Shown here piece after piece: positions 12,205 to 23,956 of a stretch of 64,000 bases of DNA. The position numbers and the translations under genes are program-made. Under the pieces are notes generated by a model. It ran no database searches and was not told where the DNA came from. It was given only the letters and a program-made list of their open reading frames with translations. Where the stretch lies: positions 280,326-344,325 of the forward strand of contig CAJJDN010000113.1 of the NCBI GenBank assembly GCA_905182985.1. The letters are read 5' to 3'. Position 1 is the first letter of the stretch. Every line of letters begins with the position of its first letter. This DNA comes from Paramecium sonneborni (Eukaryota > Ciliophora > Oligohymenophorea > Peniculida > Parameciidae).

Positions 12205-13326
12205 ATGGCCAGCATCAATATTAATACTGTTAACATTGAGTAATAGGGTTTCTGCTTAAGTTGCAAATAATTGACTGCTAATGGAACTATTCTCTAAATT
12301 TAGAATTTTAATGATTCTCTCTATAATCAACTCCAAGAAAACAGTTGGCGTAAATCAGGTCAATTATTCTATCATTCCAACCCCAAAAGTTGTTGCCAAC
12401 AAATTGTCTGCAAAGTACCTGTTTGTCAATACAGTTCACCTAAAAAATGTTTGAAAGCATTAAGGTATTATATTTTAAATACTCTTAGAAAGTTAACTTA
12501 AGAATATTTCGATATCGAACCAATTAAATAATCCATATATAGCAATCTGTTATAATATGTTGATATATCTCGTCCTACTCATGAGACTTTGAAAACTAAA
12601 TAAGCTTTCCAAAACTTTTTACTAGCACTATCCTAACGTTTGCAATTTACTTGTTTAAAAAAATATGGTTTTAGAGAACATTCACATGATGAACTTAAAA
12701 AACATGTCATCTCATTGAATAGCGAATTACATATGGATGTAAAAGTAGATAAAAAAAATTATTTACATTTTAAATGGCCCAGTGACTTTGTAGCTTTGTT
12801 AAAAAAGTCAAAAAGAAGTAATTTAGTTGTAGTAACTAAATAAACAATTTATGATGAAGAAGCTCATAATTTATTCAATGAAAATTATTTTCAAGTTTCA
12901 AAACAGAGTTATGAAAAAATGTTTTGTGATTCATAATCTCATATGATAAAATATTATGGTGATTCTTAACTTTCAGCTATCAGTTATGTCGAATTTAGAT
13001 AAAACTCATTTCATAGATTGAGTTTCCATTATACTTAGTAAATCAAAGAAATAAATAGAATTGCCATAGATTATGAAATAAAGTGGGCATAATAATTAAA
13101 TTTAACAAATTATTATTATATTAAAACAGCTTAGAATTCAGAAAATTAAAATCAAGTTATCAATTAAAATATTGATGACAATTTTTCAATTTTTAGAGGA
13201 TAAAAAATGATTCAGATCAAACAACTAAGATCTGCATACTAAAAGTATCTGATAGAATTACTAACTAAAATGAACTCGATAATGGGTCCATAATTATTTA
13301 AACTTTTTATATTTAAATATGAATGA
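12205..13326 (+). CDS. ATE1: Arginyl-tRNA--protein transferase
   Basis: 373 aa, no intron. Transfers Arg from Arg-tRNA to N-terminal Asp/Glu (and oxidised Cys), creating Arg/N-degrons. The N-terminal ATE domain is recognisable: C17-x2-C20, then SWRKSGQLFYHSNPKSCC with C63-C64, matching the WRRSGxxxYxPxxxxTCC signature of eukaryotic ATE1; these four Cys bind an Fe-S cluster in known ATE1 proteins. The C-terminal domain is more diverged (SFHRLSFHYTQQIKE). It is shorter than the human enzyme (about 518 aa), with a compact linker. It ends 19 bp from the stop of the convergent WD40 gene. Confidence 0.85.
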
Positions 13327-13345
13327 TTATAAATACAAAAATATA

Positions 13346-16300
13346 TCAAGATAATTTAGACTTGAACTTTTCCATTTTTGTAATTTTCAATTTTTATTTA
13401 ATGTCATATTTTTCTTTATCAGTTAATTTTTTATTTGGACTTTATATGACTTATCTAATCAAATTGAAAACTTCCTTACTATGATTAGGATATTTAATTT
13501 AAGAACGATTTGTCATCTCTGTAAAATTGGTAATTCGAGTAATCTTTGAGATTTGAAGATTGCTTTTAGGTTCTGTTTTCATACGAATATTAATTAGAGT
13601 TTTAGCAAAATCATCATGTTCATTCGTTTTTTCTTCAGATCTTAAATAATCTAAAATCTCTTTCTTTTCAGATTACAGTTATTAAGTTTAAAAGTAGCGA
13701 TTCCTTTTCTTGGTTGAATCTTCTATTTATTTTTCTTATTGTTAAATATCCAATTACTATTTTTGATATTTAATTTTTTCATTGTAAAATCTTAGAGAAT
13801 GAGCACTTTTATTAACTAAATCAGGAAGTGAATTTGTATTATTGTTAGAATTATTGTTTATGGTATGACTTTAAATTTTAGGAGGATAATATTTGTTTTT
13901 GATATATATTAAGGAACATTCTCTTAATATATTGTCAATGTTATAGGACATTTATTTTTCTTTTGTAAGTTTATGTTAAATAGACTTGAGTAATTCGAGA
14001 GCAAAAAGAATGTGCGCTTTAAGTTTATATGTTTGTGCGTTAAGATTCCAAAAATGAGAAGTAGGATTGTTAATTTCAAACAAACATAAAACTTCAAAAG
14101 ATTTGTTAATAATTTTTATAACATCATTACAGCTTGCAGAAATTATAAGTTAAGTTTTGGTTGAAAAAAGCACTTCAAAGGGGTCTATTTGCATATACGA
14201 TAATTGAATTATGGTATCAGAGTGAATGGAGACACTTAAAGTAGGTGTTTGATTGGGAGTATCAAAATGTTAATCATAAAATTACCCAGCCATATTTTTA
14301 ATAGCACTCAATCTAGACATTCCAGTTCTAAACTTTTATTTGATTTTTTAATTTGGAGAACGTTGAAGTTATATGAGATGTTAACTCATATTGATATCCT
14401 TAACAAGATAAGAATTAATAATTCTATAATTGTCAATAAAATGTTCTTAAATATTATTGTGATAGATTACACGATAAGGATTATAATTAGGTTTAGTGTT
14501 AATTGGATCTTATGGTTAAATTTTGAGTTCTGAAATATCATATTTTAGCATGTATCCATTTTTCAATCCAACTATAAGATCAGAGTCATCAATTAACATT
14601 TGAGTAGCATAATTTCTATCAATTAGACTAGTAATCATAAGAAGTCCATCATCAAAGTTAAGAATCAATTCAATAGCACAAACATAATGATCATTTTTGG
14701 ATATGATGGATATGAAATATAATTGGCCTTGATTTGTAGCTACAATGAAGAATTGTTTATTATTAGAAATTAAAATGCTTGTAGCAATAGCTTATTCTTC
14801 CAATTAGATTTGAATAACAACTGAGTAATATTCTAAATTCCAAATAGTAATTAACTCATCGTTGCTGGTGATAAGTAAACCATGAGATAGATTGAAGGTA
14901 CAAATATTAACTTATGAATGGTGAATCAATTATCTAAGTGCTCGCTTATCTTTTGCAACAACATTGTCTTTACGTACATTAAGATGTTACAAGGGGAGAC
15001 ATTTTAGAGAAGATTCAATATTTAAAATATGAAGTAGATTGGATGTTTCATCATATGAGATTTTAATTATCTCTTCATTGAATAATTGATCCCATTATTA
15101 AATGATTTCTCCATTTTTTATTAAGACTTTTAATACATGACCTTCAGATGTGCCTAAAATCATATAATTATTATGTTCTATAAGACAGACTGCAGTAATT
15201 TCATCTTTGAAATCCTATAAAATATATTCTATTTTGCCATTAATACAATTCTAAATCCGAACATCTGTTCTGGTAACAATAATATTTCTTTGATTCCATT
15301 AATCATAAATGAGTTCAATTAGTTTTGTATTTTTAGGAGTGTCATCATGTTATTCAAAACGTAAAGCTTATAATCTAGTTGTGATTAAACATAAACACTT
15401 ATTGTAATAGAATAACTATTTGGACATTAACTTAGTTTATAATTTAATATGTTAATGAATTTACTATGATCTAATATCCCATAATATTATAGTATTTTTA
15501 CAATCAATACTTACTAATAAAGATGTATTTTCAAGTAATTCAATACAACTAATTGTGGATAAATGTCCTTTCAATTAACATTTCAGATTTTAATCATTAT
15601 ATTTAGTATGTAATTGATAGCAACAAATTTAATTATCTAATCCAATAGTAAATATTAATTAAAATGTTCTTGAATACTTGACATTTGTTATAATATTGTG
15701 AAGAGTATAAAATTTGAATAGGAATTTCTATTCAAACATATCGAAACAATTTACTATATTTGGATTTGATATCACTAATAGCATTTGAAGATGATCAATT
15801 TCTGAAATGTCTATAATTTAGTTTATTTGTTAAGTGATACAAATATAATTGGCTGTTTCTAAATTCCAAATCATTATTTAATTCTATTTATTAACACTAA
15901 TCCATTAATCTTAAAGATGAAGATATCTCAATTTTTGTATTTCTACACTGTTTTAAACTTTATAATCAAATTAATATCCATCACTTTAATCCCAGAATAC
16001 AATAGTTAAATCACGCATAACACATCCTAATCTATTATTACCATAACTTATTAATTGTATATAATTTCCTTCATCATTCTTTTTTAATCGTATAAATTTC
16101 TAAAATTCAAATCCTATATGTAAACTAATCTTCTCTTGAAATTGCATCAATAGAAATAATTCATTTTAATGATTTATAGCCTATATTATTTATGTCTTAC
16201 TATTTGTATCTATAGTCTTTAGATCATTTATGATTCTCCTAAGCATATCTTAATTCAACCCCAATATTTCTGGTGGAGATATCTCTGAAGCAATTAGTTA

Positions 16301-16657
16301 ACGCTTTTTTGTTCTCATCTAATGCTTTGGAAGAAACTTCTTATTAAAATAAATATCTAATTATTCTGCACTCGATATTAAATAGTCTGTTATATGCTTT
16401 AATTATACACAGCATTATATTTGGGAACGAACATCCTGATAAAATTATAATAATCTTGTTATTGTTATCAATCCTTCTAAACCACTCTCCTCCATTCGTT
16501 AAACAAAAAAAGTTACAAAACTTTGTAAATCTATCACCTAATTTTAATTATCATCCGCCATTTAAGCCAATTCAAATAAATAATGCTATACTACACTACT
16601 TATATCTAAATCATCTATTCTTTCTGCTACTACATTTAATAATTAATCTATATTCAT
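13346..16657 (-). CDS. Long WD40-repeat protein with coiled-coil tail
   Basis: 1103 aa in a single uninterrupted exon, unusual here. The N-terminus (about 1-60) contains an EF-hand-like helix-loop-helix (LAQMADDNQNQVIDLQSFV). It is followed by WD-type repeats with endings such as LTIVFWDQ, QIMIWNLET, NTIILWDIRSQ and ELITIWNLEY, probably two propellers. The last 150 residues are Lys/Glu/Gln-rich and helical. EF-hand plus WD40 plus coiled coil is typical of axonemal or ciliary proteins, but I cannot name the orthologue. The start was set at the upstream ATG because frame and composition continue 54 codons beyond the ATG at 16495. Confidence 0.85.
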
Positions 16658-17481
16658 ATTATTTTTATTATATATAATAACATCTCTCTAAAATAACAAA
16701 ATACTTATCTCATTCTGCAATCAACTATCAAGATGAATTAAGTTTATTTCTACTATGAAGAAAACTTATTTTCTTTTTTTATCTCCATTATATTACAATT
16801 TTTTCATATTCTTTACTGTATGTTTAATATATTTATACTTATAATCATTTTCTATTTTATATCATATCACAATCAATCAAAAATATCCTAAATTTTGTTC
16901 TTTTCTTATAAATTGAAATTGAAAAAAATAAGTCATTAAAAATTAATAATTTATTATAGATATCAATTTAGTCAGTTACATCTCTCTACAATTTCCATAC
17001 ATTCTCTTAATCAAGATATTCTATTGTATAAACATAAACATTTATAGATTTTAAAATCAAAGTTAAATATTATAAAATAAAGTTTTATTTTTAAACAATA
17101 GATTTCGAAATTTCTATCCAACAATTCAACAAATTAATATAATAATATAGAATAATTTTAAACTTTTAATAACAAGATAAATTGTTTTAAAATAAAAAAA
17201 CTCAATTTCACAATGTATAATCATTAATGAGAAATAATGCATCGAAAAATAAATAAAAAGATTTTGATTCAAAACAGGAAATGAACTCAAGAATAAATTT
17301 AAAATTTAGTGAATATTTATTCTAAATATATACATAATAAACAAAAGGCTTGATGTAATTGAAAATGATATATATATAGAATGATATAATTGAATAATAT
17401 ATTCTTTGTGTTATATTTGAAATCTAAAAAGAAATAGAAAATTTATAAGTTAATGAATTCTTATTTAGTTTAATTTTTAAT
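16658..17481. other. Intergenic, very AT-rich
   Basis: About 820 bp between two divergent genes (WD40 and TRAF-type finger). Homopolymers and short TA runs only; no gene or RNA recognised. Confidence 0.4.
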
Positions 17482-18201
17482 ATGAGTGAATCTAAGATCT
17501 GCTAATGCTGGTAATTATTTGATTAATAATTGAGCTTGGAAGAAGTGTTGACTACTAATTATTTACTTCATTCTCTCTATTGTGAAAGAAACATTATAAA
17601 ATGTGAAATTTGTGATTTGAGAATAGATATGAAAGAAAAGGATAATCATATGGAGTTTCATAAAAAAGTAGAGTTAAAGTATATGATTAGGTAGACTGTC
17701 AATATTGTTAATAATTATTTGAATAGGGATAATTAGAAATGCATAAAAATAGTTGTTTAAATAAGCCAGAGAAGTGTGGATTTTGTGATTTGATAATAAA
17801 TATCAAAGAAATGCCAAAACATTAAGCAAAATGTGGTTCTAGAACAGAATAATGTTAAACTTGTTAAAAGCATATATAAAAAAAAGGTAAATATATATTT
17901 TGATTATTTAGAATTGAGTTTTCATCAAGGTATTTGTTTATAAGATTAATAATAACAATCTCCAAAGCGTAATAGATTAAAACGTAATACAAATGATAAT
18001 TAATTGAAATAATCCAAGGATGATTCATCTGTATAAGAGATAAAATAGTCGGCAACTACTCGAAGAAAACCATAGTAATAGATTAAATAAAATTTGAAAT
18101 AAAAAGTGTAGGTGTTGAAGAAATAAGAAGATAATGAAGATGAAGATGATGATGATGAAGATTTTTAAAAGGCTTTATAAATGAGTCTGAATTAAAAATG
18201 A
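17482..18201 (+). CDS. TRAF-type zinc-finger protein with C-terminal UIM
   Basis: 223 aa, introns at 17668-17690 (23 bp) and 17887-17911 (25 bp). Cys/His pairs in repeated C-x2-C..H-x3-H/C blocks (ICQCWQLF; KCEICDLRIDMKEKDNH; CQYCQQLFEQ; CGFCDLIINIKEMPKH; CQTCQKHIQKK) are TRAFD1/XAF1-type fingers. The tail is Gln/Lys-rich, then acidic, and ends with a ubiquitin-interacting motif, DEDFQKALQMSLNQ (acidic-x-Phe-x2-Ala-x3-Ser). A ubiquitin-linked adaptor role is inferred from this pairing. Confidence 0.8.
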
Positions 18202-18437
18202 ATTAATAAAACTCAAATTTGTGTAAAAGTTTTAAAAAAATAAAAGTACATCGATATTTGTCTCATCCAATTAAATGCGAAACCATAATTATTGTAGTTT
18301 TAGCCTACCTAGATTCTTTTCTTTCTCTTTAGTGAAAAAATTACCAAATTATTTGTAAGAATGAGAAGATAAACTTATCAATTTCAATCAATCTGGTAAT
18401 CTATTTTAATTAGAATATTGAAATATGAGTGTTCCAT

Positions 18438-18785
18438 TCATTAAGAAGATTTCAAATCTAAGTAAATTACCATCACTTAATAATAATCCATTTTCAAGTG
18501 TAGATATATGTTTATTAGAATATTATTCAAAATATATTCTGCTTCTAAATAAGATAAGTTAAATTGTAATTTTTTAGAACTTACACTTATAAAATCTTTT
18601 ATAGCTTCTGCTAAAAGTACTGAAAAATCAATAAAGAATAAATAAATTCCATATCTTTGAACCTCAACATTATCTATTAAATCGTCAATTATTTGATGAA
18701 AGCAATAATCACACTTCAAATATCTAAATCTCAAAAAGTTATCAAACCTTAACCATCTCATAATCATAAATTTAATTTAATTCAT
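18438..18785 (-). CDS. Uncertain small hypothetical protein
   Basis: Open frame of 115 codons (starts MNQIKFMIMRWLRF; contains LLAEAIKDFISVSS). A second minus-strand frame overlaps its 3' half and reads even more protein-like (LENGLLLSDGNLLRFEIFLM). A frame change, perhaps an intron I could not place, may therefore join them into a longer gene extending toward 18370. Could also be a relic. Confidence 0.3.
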
Positions 18786-18889
18786 CTTAAAAGATTACTA
18801 AGAATCTATTTCACTAGAAAATTTCTAATAATTAATTAATCATATATAAGAAAAAGAAAACCATTTTGATTTTATAAAAAATTTAACTC

Positions 18890-19530
18890 AATTTTATAAA
18901 ATTATTTATTTATGAATTTTAGAAAGAGAGTTTTTAAAATCAAGATATCAACAATTATTACCTCCATAGTTGTCAATTATTCAAATTTATTTCAAGGGTT
19001 GATAAAATTGAGGAATACTTAGAAAAATGGATTATTCATAAACATGAATTTATTGCTCTAGTCATCAATTCATTAGGAGGTACCTTATTTAAACTAATAT
19101 ATTAACAATTCTATTAAAAAACATATTATATTTTTTTGGAGAAGATATTGTGATAAGGCTTATATGCTATTTTTGGAAATATGGGATATTTTTAGACATT
19201 TTTTGATTTAAGAAAATTTGTCTCTAATTGTTATATCAAATAAAAACAGATTGCTAAAAATTATAACATGAAGCTTCTTAATCATTTTTTGAATTAAAAT
19301 AAAACAATTAGGAAGGGATTAAATCATAAATGAAAAATTAATCAATATGATTGAAATTAATAGGAAATTTTATAAATCCAATTTTGATACTAGGGAGTAG
19401 GAAATCTATAGAAATGTATATTATAAAACCTAATTTATTATTAAAAAATGGCATAATAAATGGTTTCAAAAATTTCAATAGTATATTATAAGGGATAAAA
19501 ATTTGCAAATTTTAATGATTCAATTTTAAT
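18890..19530 (+). pseudogene. Candidate decayed gene
   Basis: One plus-strand frame reads RVDKIEEYLEKWIIHKHEF, then LVINSLGGTLFKLIYQQF, then meets TGA in LEKIL-TGA-QGLYAIFGNMGYF and continues protein-like to a second TGA near 19330. A neighbouring frame continues as REQEIYRNVYYKTQFIIKK up to 19529. The mix of coding-like texture and stops suggests a degenerating gene (Paramecium keeps many decaying duplicates). No family identified. Confidence 0.3.
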
Positions 19531-20163
19531 GAGTGTTAGTTATCTTAATAATAGAAATCATTTTATTAGTAATTCATTCGCTAAAAGTATTATAATTCAA
19601 ATATTCTTGTTGTGAGAAAAAAATAGAATTTAATATTATCTAATCATTATCTTAACAGGCAGATAAATTAATAATAATCTTCCTAAAGTTCTTTATTTAA
19701 TAGATTAGATTATTATGAATTTATCTTCATAGTCTTTTTTTATTTATTGATTTTCAATTAATTATATTTCAAGCCTCATTTTTAATTAAATAATTAAGGA
19801 GAAAATGAAGAATTCTTATAAAATTTTTTGCATTCAAAAATTTTGAAACTAAGTAAATAGGATGATTATGACAAAAACTATAAAATAGTCATTATTATAT
19901 ACGTAAACGGATACTTATTAGTAAGGAATTAGATAAATTGGTACATTATTTTAAAATTTATATTATTTAAGTAGTTTTATGTTTTGTGATAATTCCTTTT
20001 GCTTTGAATTTCTAATAATTAACCATAGAAAAATATTAAAAAATTAATGATTATTTTTTTGTTTCTTGTATTTAATTAAAAGACTGTATGTAGAATAGAG
20101 AAATAATCAAAGTTTAAGGAAAAAATAAAAAGCATAAACAATATAAGATGAAAGAATAATATA
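19531..20163. other. Intergenic, nothing recognised
   Basis: About 630 bp of AT-rich sequence on both strands without a convincing frame, RNA gene or repeat. Confidence 0.4.
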
Positions 20164-20565
20164 TCATTATATTGATTACTCTCTAAATTAGACTTTTCTT
20201 TTTAATGGTTTATCTTTACGATTAGTTGAACTACAAGGTGAATCAGAATGGCCCTCATTAGATCTAGCACTTAGTATTCCTTTTAAAGTATCTGCTTAAT
20301 AATGTATAGCTTCATCTACTAATACTTTTGGTTCAAGATAAACAATAACATGTTATTATTTTGGAGATAATGGTGGAGGAGATAGTAAACCATCTCCATC
20401 TTAATATTGATATAATTTGCAATGTTTTGAGATTAACTCACCAATTTATCCAATTTAAATTGAATCCCCTAAAGATTTTATTCCACTATCTTAACGAATA
20501 GGAAATAAAATTTCTTTTTAAGATTGAGTGATAGTTTAAGTTTGAGAACAGCATTTATTGCCCAT
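20164..20565 (-). CDS. Small myristoylated protein with RVxF-like motif
   Basis: 133 aa, no intron. Starts MGNKCCSQTQ: Gly2 with Cys5-Cys6, a classic myristoylation/palmitoylation signal. Contains a proline patch (LLSPPPLSPK) and ends with KPLKRKVQFREQSIQ. The KRKVQF segment fits the [RK]-x(0-1)-[VI]-x-F docking motif of PP1 regulatory subunits, so a membrane-anchored phosphatase-binding peptide is possible. No domain otherwise; function unknown. Confidence 0.65.
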
Positions 20566-20962
20566 AAAAATAAAAATTATTCATTTTTGCTATCGAATTT
20601 TTAGATAATTTTCCCATCATAAACAAAATTTGCAAGAAATATGAATTTGATTTAAATAAAAAGAAAATAACGATTCTTTTTAATGTGAGACAAATGTATT
20701 AAATTATGAAACTACTTTTATGTCAATCAAATAATTTATTGTTCTAAATGTTATAGAACTAATTAAATGAATAAATGGAAAATTTGTTTGATAATGATAA
20801 TGGCAGAAGAATTTGTCTTTGAATTATTAACAATTAATTAATTTTAACTCATGTTATATTTTTACAAATTTAATATTAAAAAGCTTGATTGTGAGTATGA
20901 GGGTATAAATTTGAGATGTAAGCAAACTTATATTATATATATGTATTAATTATATAACTAAA
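20566..20962. other. Intergenic, nothing recognised
   Basis: About 400 AT-rich bases between two genes in the same orientation. No gene seen. Confidence 0.35.
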
Positions 20963-21396
20963 TCATTTTTTTGATTTGAGTACTTTTTCATAAGTAGTTT
21001 AAGTTTCTTTTTTGAGAAAAGGCATAGATTTTTTTCGAGATGCTTTAACTGTAGGACTTGAAAATTAAGATATGGGTCTAATTACACTATAAAATTAGAA
21101 AATTTTGTATACCTAATATCAGCATTAAATATCTATTGTCCAAGATCAAGGGCTTAACTCTTAGATGCTTTGACTCTATTAGCATTATTAGCATTTCTAT
21201 TGGAAAGAAGACAATTTTCTTTATTTTCATTGCCAATACTAAAATCAAAGTTGATTGGTGTTGGTTGAATAGAAATGTTATAATTATGATAGCCAAGTTT
21301 TTTTTATGTTGTTTTCTTACGACATTCTTCACAAACTAATTTAAGCTTTTCATCAATAAGTTTATTAACTAGTTTTTTGAGAGCTAATTGATCCAT
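20963..21396 (-). CDS. Small basic hypothetical protein
   Basis: 135 aa, one 26-bp intron at 21087-21112. Begins MDQLALKKLVNKLIDEKLK, with a C-x2-C (VCEECRKK), an Asn-rich middle holding NENKENC, and a basic, Ser/Pro-rich tail (SPTVKASRKKSMPFLKKE). Probably largely disordered; the KEN triplet may be chance. The start is 41 bp from the divergent EF-hand gene. No family recognised. Confidence 0.6.
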
Positions 21397-21437
21397 TAAC
21401 GTAATTATTAATTAAAAAAATTAATTATAACAATCGA

Positions 21438-23080
21438 ATGAGTCACAGCTCTATGGAATAGAGGGTATTAAAATAGAAATATTATAGAATGGATAATTGT
21501 TAGTAATGACAATATAAATAGATGATAAAAGAAGTGGAAGGATAGATGTATTTGAAGGAGATGATCCTGAAATATTGGCAAGAGATTTTTGCATTAAATA
21601 CAACTTAAATTAAAGAGTAGCACCATTACTAATAGATAATATTTAAAAGCAAATTTAAATAGCTCAAAAAGAACGTTTAAATATGGTTCAATACGTAAGC
21701 AGTTGGAGTCTAACTTTTTATTTAGTTATCTTAAAAGAAGTAGAATCTAAGACCTACTGAGAAGTCTAGTGAAATATAATCCTAAGAATAAGGCTCTTCT
21801 CCAATTAGAGCTGAATCTCAATAATCTCCAATGAAATAAGAGAGTAATAGCTAAACTGTATATGACAGACTATATCAAGATGCTCATAATAAAAAGCTTA
21901 AAAAACAGTTGCAATTATCTGAAAATAAATCTAGCAGTTAAATTATGAAATCTTAAGAATCAGAAGTCAATTATGGCTTAATTCTCTATTAAAAAGGAAT
22001 TCAAAAAAAAGAAGAGAAACTTCAAAAAGCTGAAAGTGCAAGAAAAGATCTTCAAAAATCATAACTTGTTGAATGTACTCATAAACCTTAGATTAATTCT
22101 CTATCTACTAAAATTGCTTAACGTTCTCCTAAACCTGTAGGTGAACATTTAAATGAATTAGCAAAAGTTATACAAGAGAAAAGAGAGAATGCATAAAATT
22201 ATAAGTTAGAAATGGAATAATAAAGTTGTTCTTTTCATCCTTAAGTTAATAAAGTGTATCTATTATACTCATATATTAAGGTCTTCTTATATAGTTGATG
22301 AAAAGAAGAAATAATCTTAAATTTCTATTCCACACTATGAATCATTATATCAGGATATGGATGTTAAATAATAAAAATTAACTGAATTAGATAGAAATTA
22401 TTTTGCTTAAAAACATACATTTCATCCTAAAATTGATTAAATTTCAGAACAACTTGTTTAAGGTCTTAGTTTTGAAGAAAGAAGACAAAAATTTAGAAAT
22501 AAATCCAAAGAAAGAAACTCCAGTGCTGATGAAAGTAATATGTTTAGACCAAGAACAGGCAGACCACCAGAATAAAGACCAGAAAATTTATTTGATAATC
22601 TATATAAAGATGCTTAATTATTAGCTTAAAAAAGAGCTGTAGTTCAATCTATTAGTAAAGAAAGAATTATGAATCAATCAAAAGTAAGGGCTAGTTAAAA
22701 ATCTGAATTTTTAACATAATAAGCAATCATAAATTCACTTGCTAATATTTTTGATTAAATTGATACTGATAATGATGGTGAAATAGATGCTATCAGGATT
22801 AATTTAAAAAATCTTAATTCAACTGTTAATCAGATCCTTTAACCTTTAATTTCAGAAATGGAAGAAGGTAGACATGTACTTACAAAAGGAGAATTCATAG
22901 AATCAGCAATGAAATTAGTTTACACTCTTTCTAATAAAGAAAAGCATGATTTATTAAAAAAACCCACTTCAAAAAAATCTGATATACCAACTTATACTTT
23001 TCATGTGTAACATTTATATTAATTTTTAGCCATCAATAAATTAAAGACCTTAAAAAAACTCTGGATCAAAAAATAGATGA
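21438..23080 (+). CDS. EF-hand protein with repeated FHP motifs
   Basis: 512 aa in five exons; introns at 21465-21487, 21695-21725, 22256-22280 and 23005-23029. The last begins GTGTAA and was chosen because it yields a third FHP motif. The long, charged helical body carries repeated 'FHP' segments: CSFHPQVN, HTFHPKIDQ and YTFHPSINQ, the last at the C-terminus. Near residue 400 is an EF-hand-like stretch FDQIDTDNDGEIDAI with a complete D-x-D-x-D-G start but Arg in place of the loop's final Glu, so Ca binding may be weak. Similar FHP-repeat proteins are known from flagellated protists; role unassigned. Confidence 0.75.
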
Positions 23081-23432
23081 AAGCACCTATTATTTTATTT
23101 GTTTGAAATTATTAAATTATATATATTAATATTTTCCAAGAGTTTCTAAATATCTTGTCTTAATTGATCAATCAACAAATTTCAGTTATAATATAAATAG
23201 TACTATTTATTAACTTTTATTATAATAATAAAACAGGATTTAATTTCAAAAGCAAAATATAAGATAGTTATTTTAAATTTTACTACATAAACTCTTCAGT
23301 CTTATTCTATCTATTATGTATGATAACAGTTTCTTTTTATCTAATAAATTTTTGTTCTAAAATTCTTGAAAGTATCTAAATATTTAATTAAATCCATATA
23401 TATATATTTTTAATTAATATTTTAAAAGCGAG
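23081..23432. other. Intergenic
   Basis: About 350 bp, AT-rich, between two plus-strand genes; no gene or signal recognised. Confidence 0.35.
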
Positions 23433-23651
23433 ATGAATTCCTTCAACATAGAGAAGAATAAATTTATGAAGAGAGCAAATGAACGTAAGTCTCAAAGAGA
23501 GATAAATCTAACTTCCCATCTTATTTTATCAGACAAAGAAATTGAAATTGAGGACTTTGATTCTCCAACTACCTTAAATTTATAAATACCGATCTTTAGT
23601 CCAACTAAAATGATATTTTCTCTACCTACATCTGCTGGTACAATCAAATGA
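23433..23651 (+). CDS. Small hypothetical protein (72 aa)
   Basis: Intronless frame with normal ciliate codon texture: starts MNSFNIEKNKFMKRANERKS, then acidic IEIEDFDSPTTLNLQIP and ends TSAGTIK. Contains SP/TP sites (FDSPTT, FSPTK) that could be phosphorylated. Probably disordered. No homologue recognised; small size makes it uncertain. Confidence 0.5.
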
Positions 23652-23956
23652 TTTTATCTCCTACATATCTAATATATTTTAATTTAAAATTTTCCTCAGG
23701 TTGGTCAATTAATTCATATACACAACTTCACTGATCATGGTGACTAAAAGGATTAAATTTTCTTAATATTAATATAAATTTATATTAAGATCTAAAACTC
23801 TATTATAGAAGTTTTCAAACATATTTATTGAATTGTTCATCTTTTTTTCAGAATTTATATGTAAATAATTTCTAAAAGTTATCTTAAATTAAAAAAAAAA
23901 TATATAATTTTTATAGTGATTAAAACAAAGTACATTATAGTCAATTTTTAAATTTA
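23652..23956. other. Convergent intergenic region
   Basis: About 300 bp between two stop codons, AT-rich, nothing recognised. Confidence 0.35.

Noticed and set aside
16456..16677. Plus-strand frame of 73 codons
   Set aside because: It is antisense to the N-terminal exon of the WD40 gene, whose frame and composition are clearly coding.
21087..21339. Overlapping frames of 67-81 codons on both strands
   Set aside because: They are shadows of the spliced small basic protein at 20963-21396; its 26-bp intron gives a better product.
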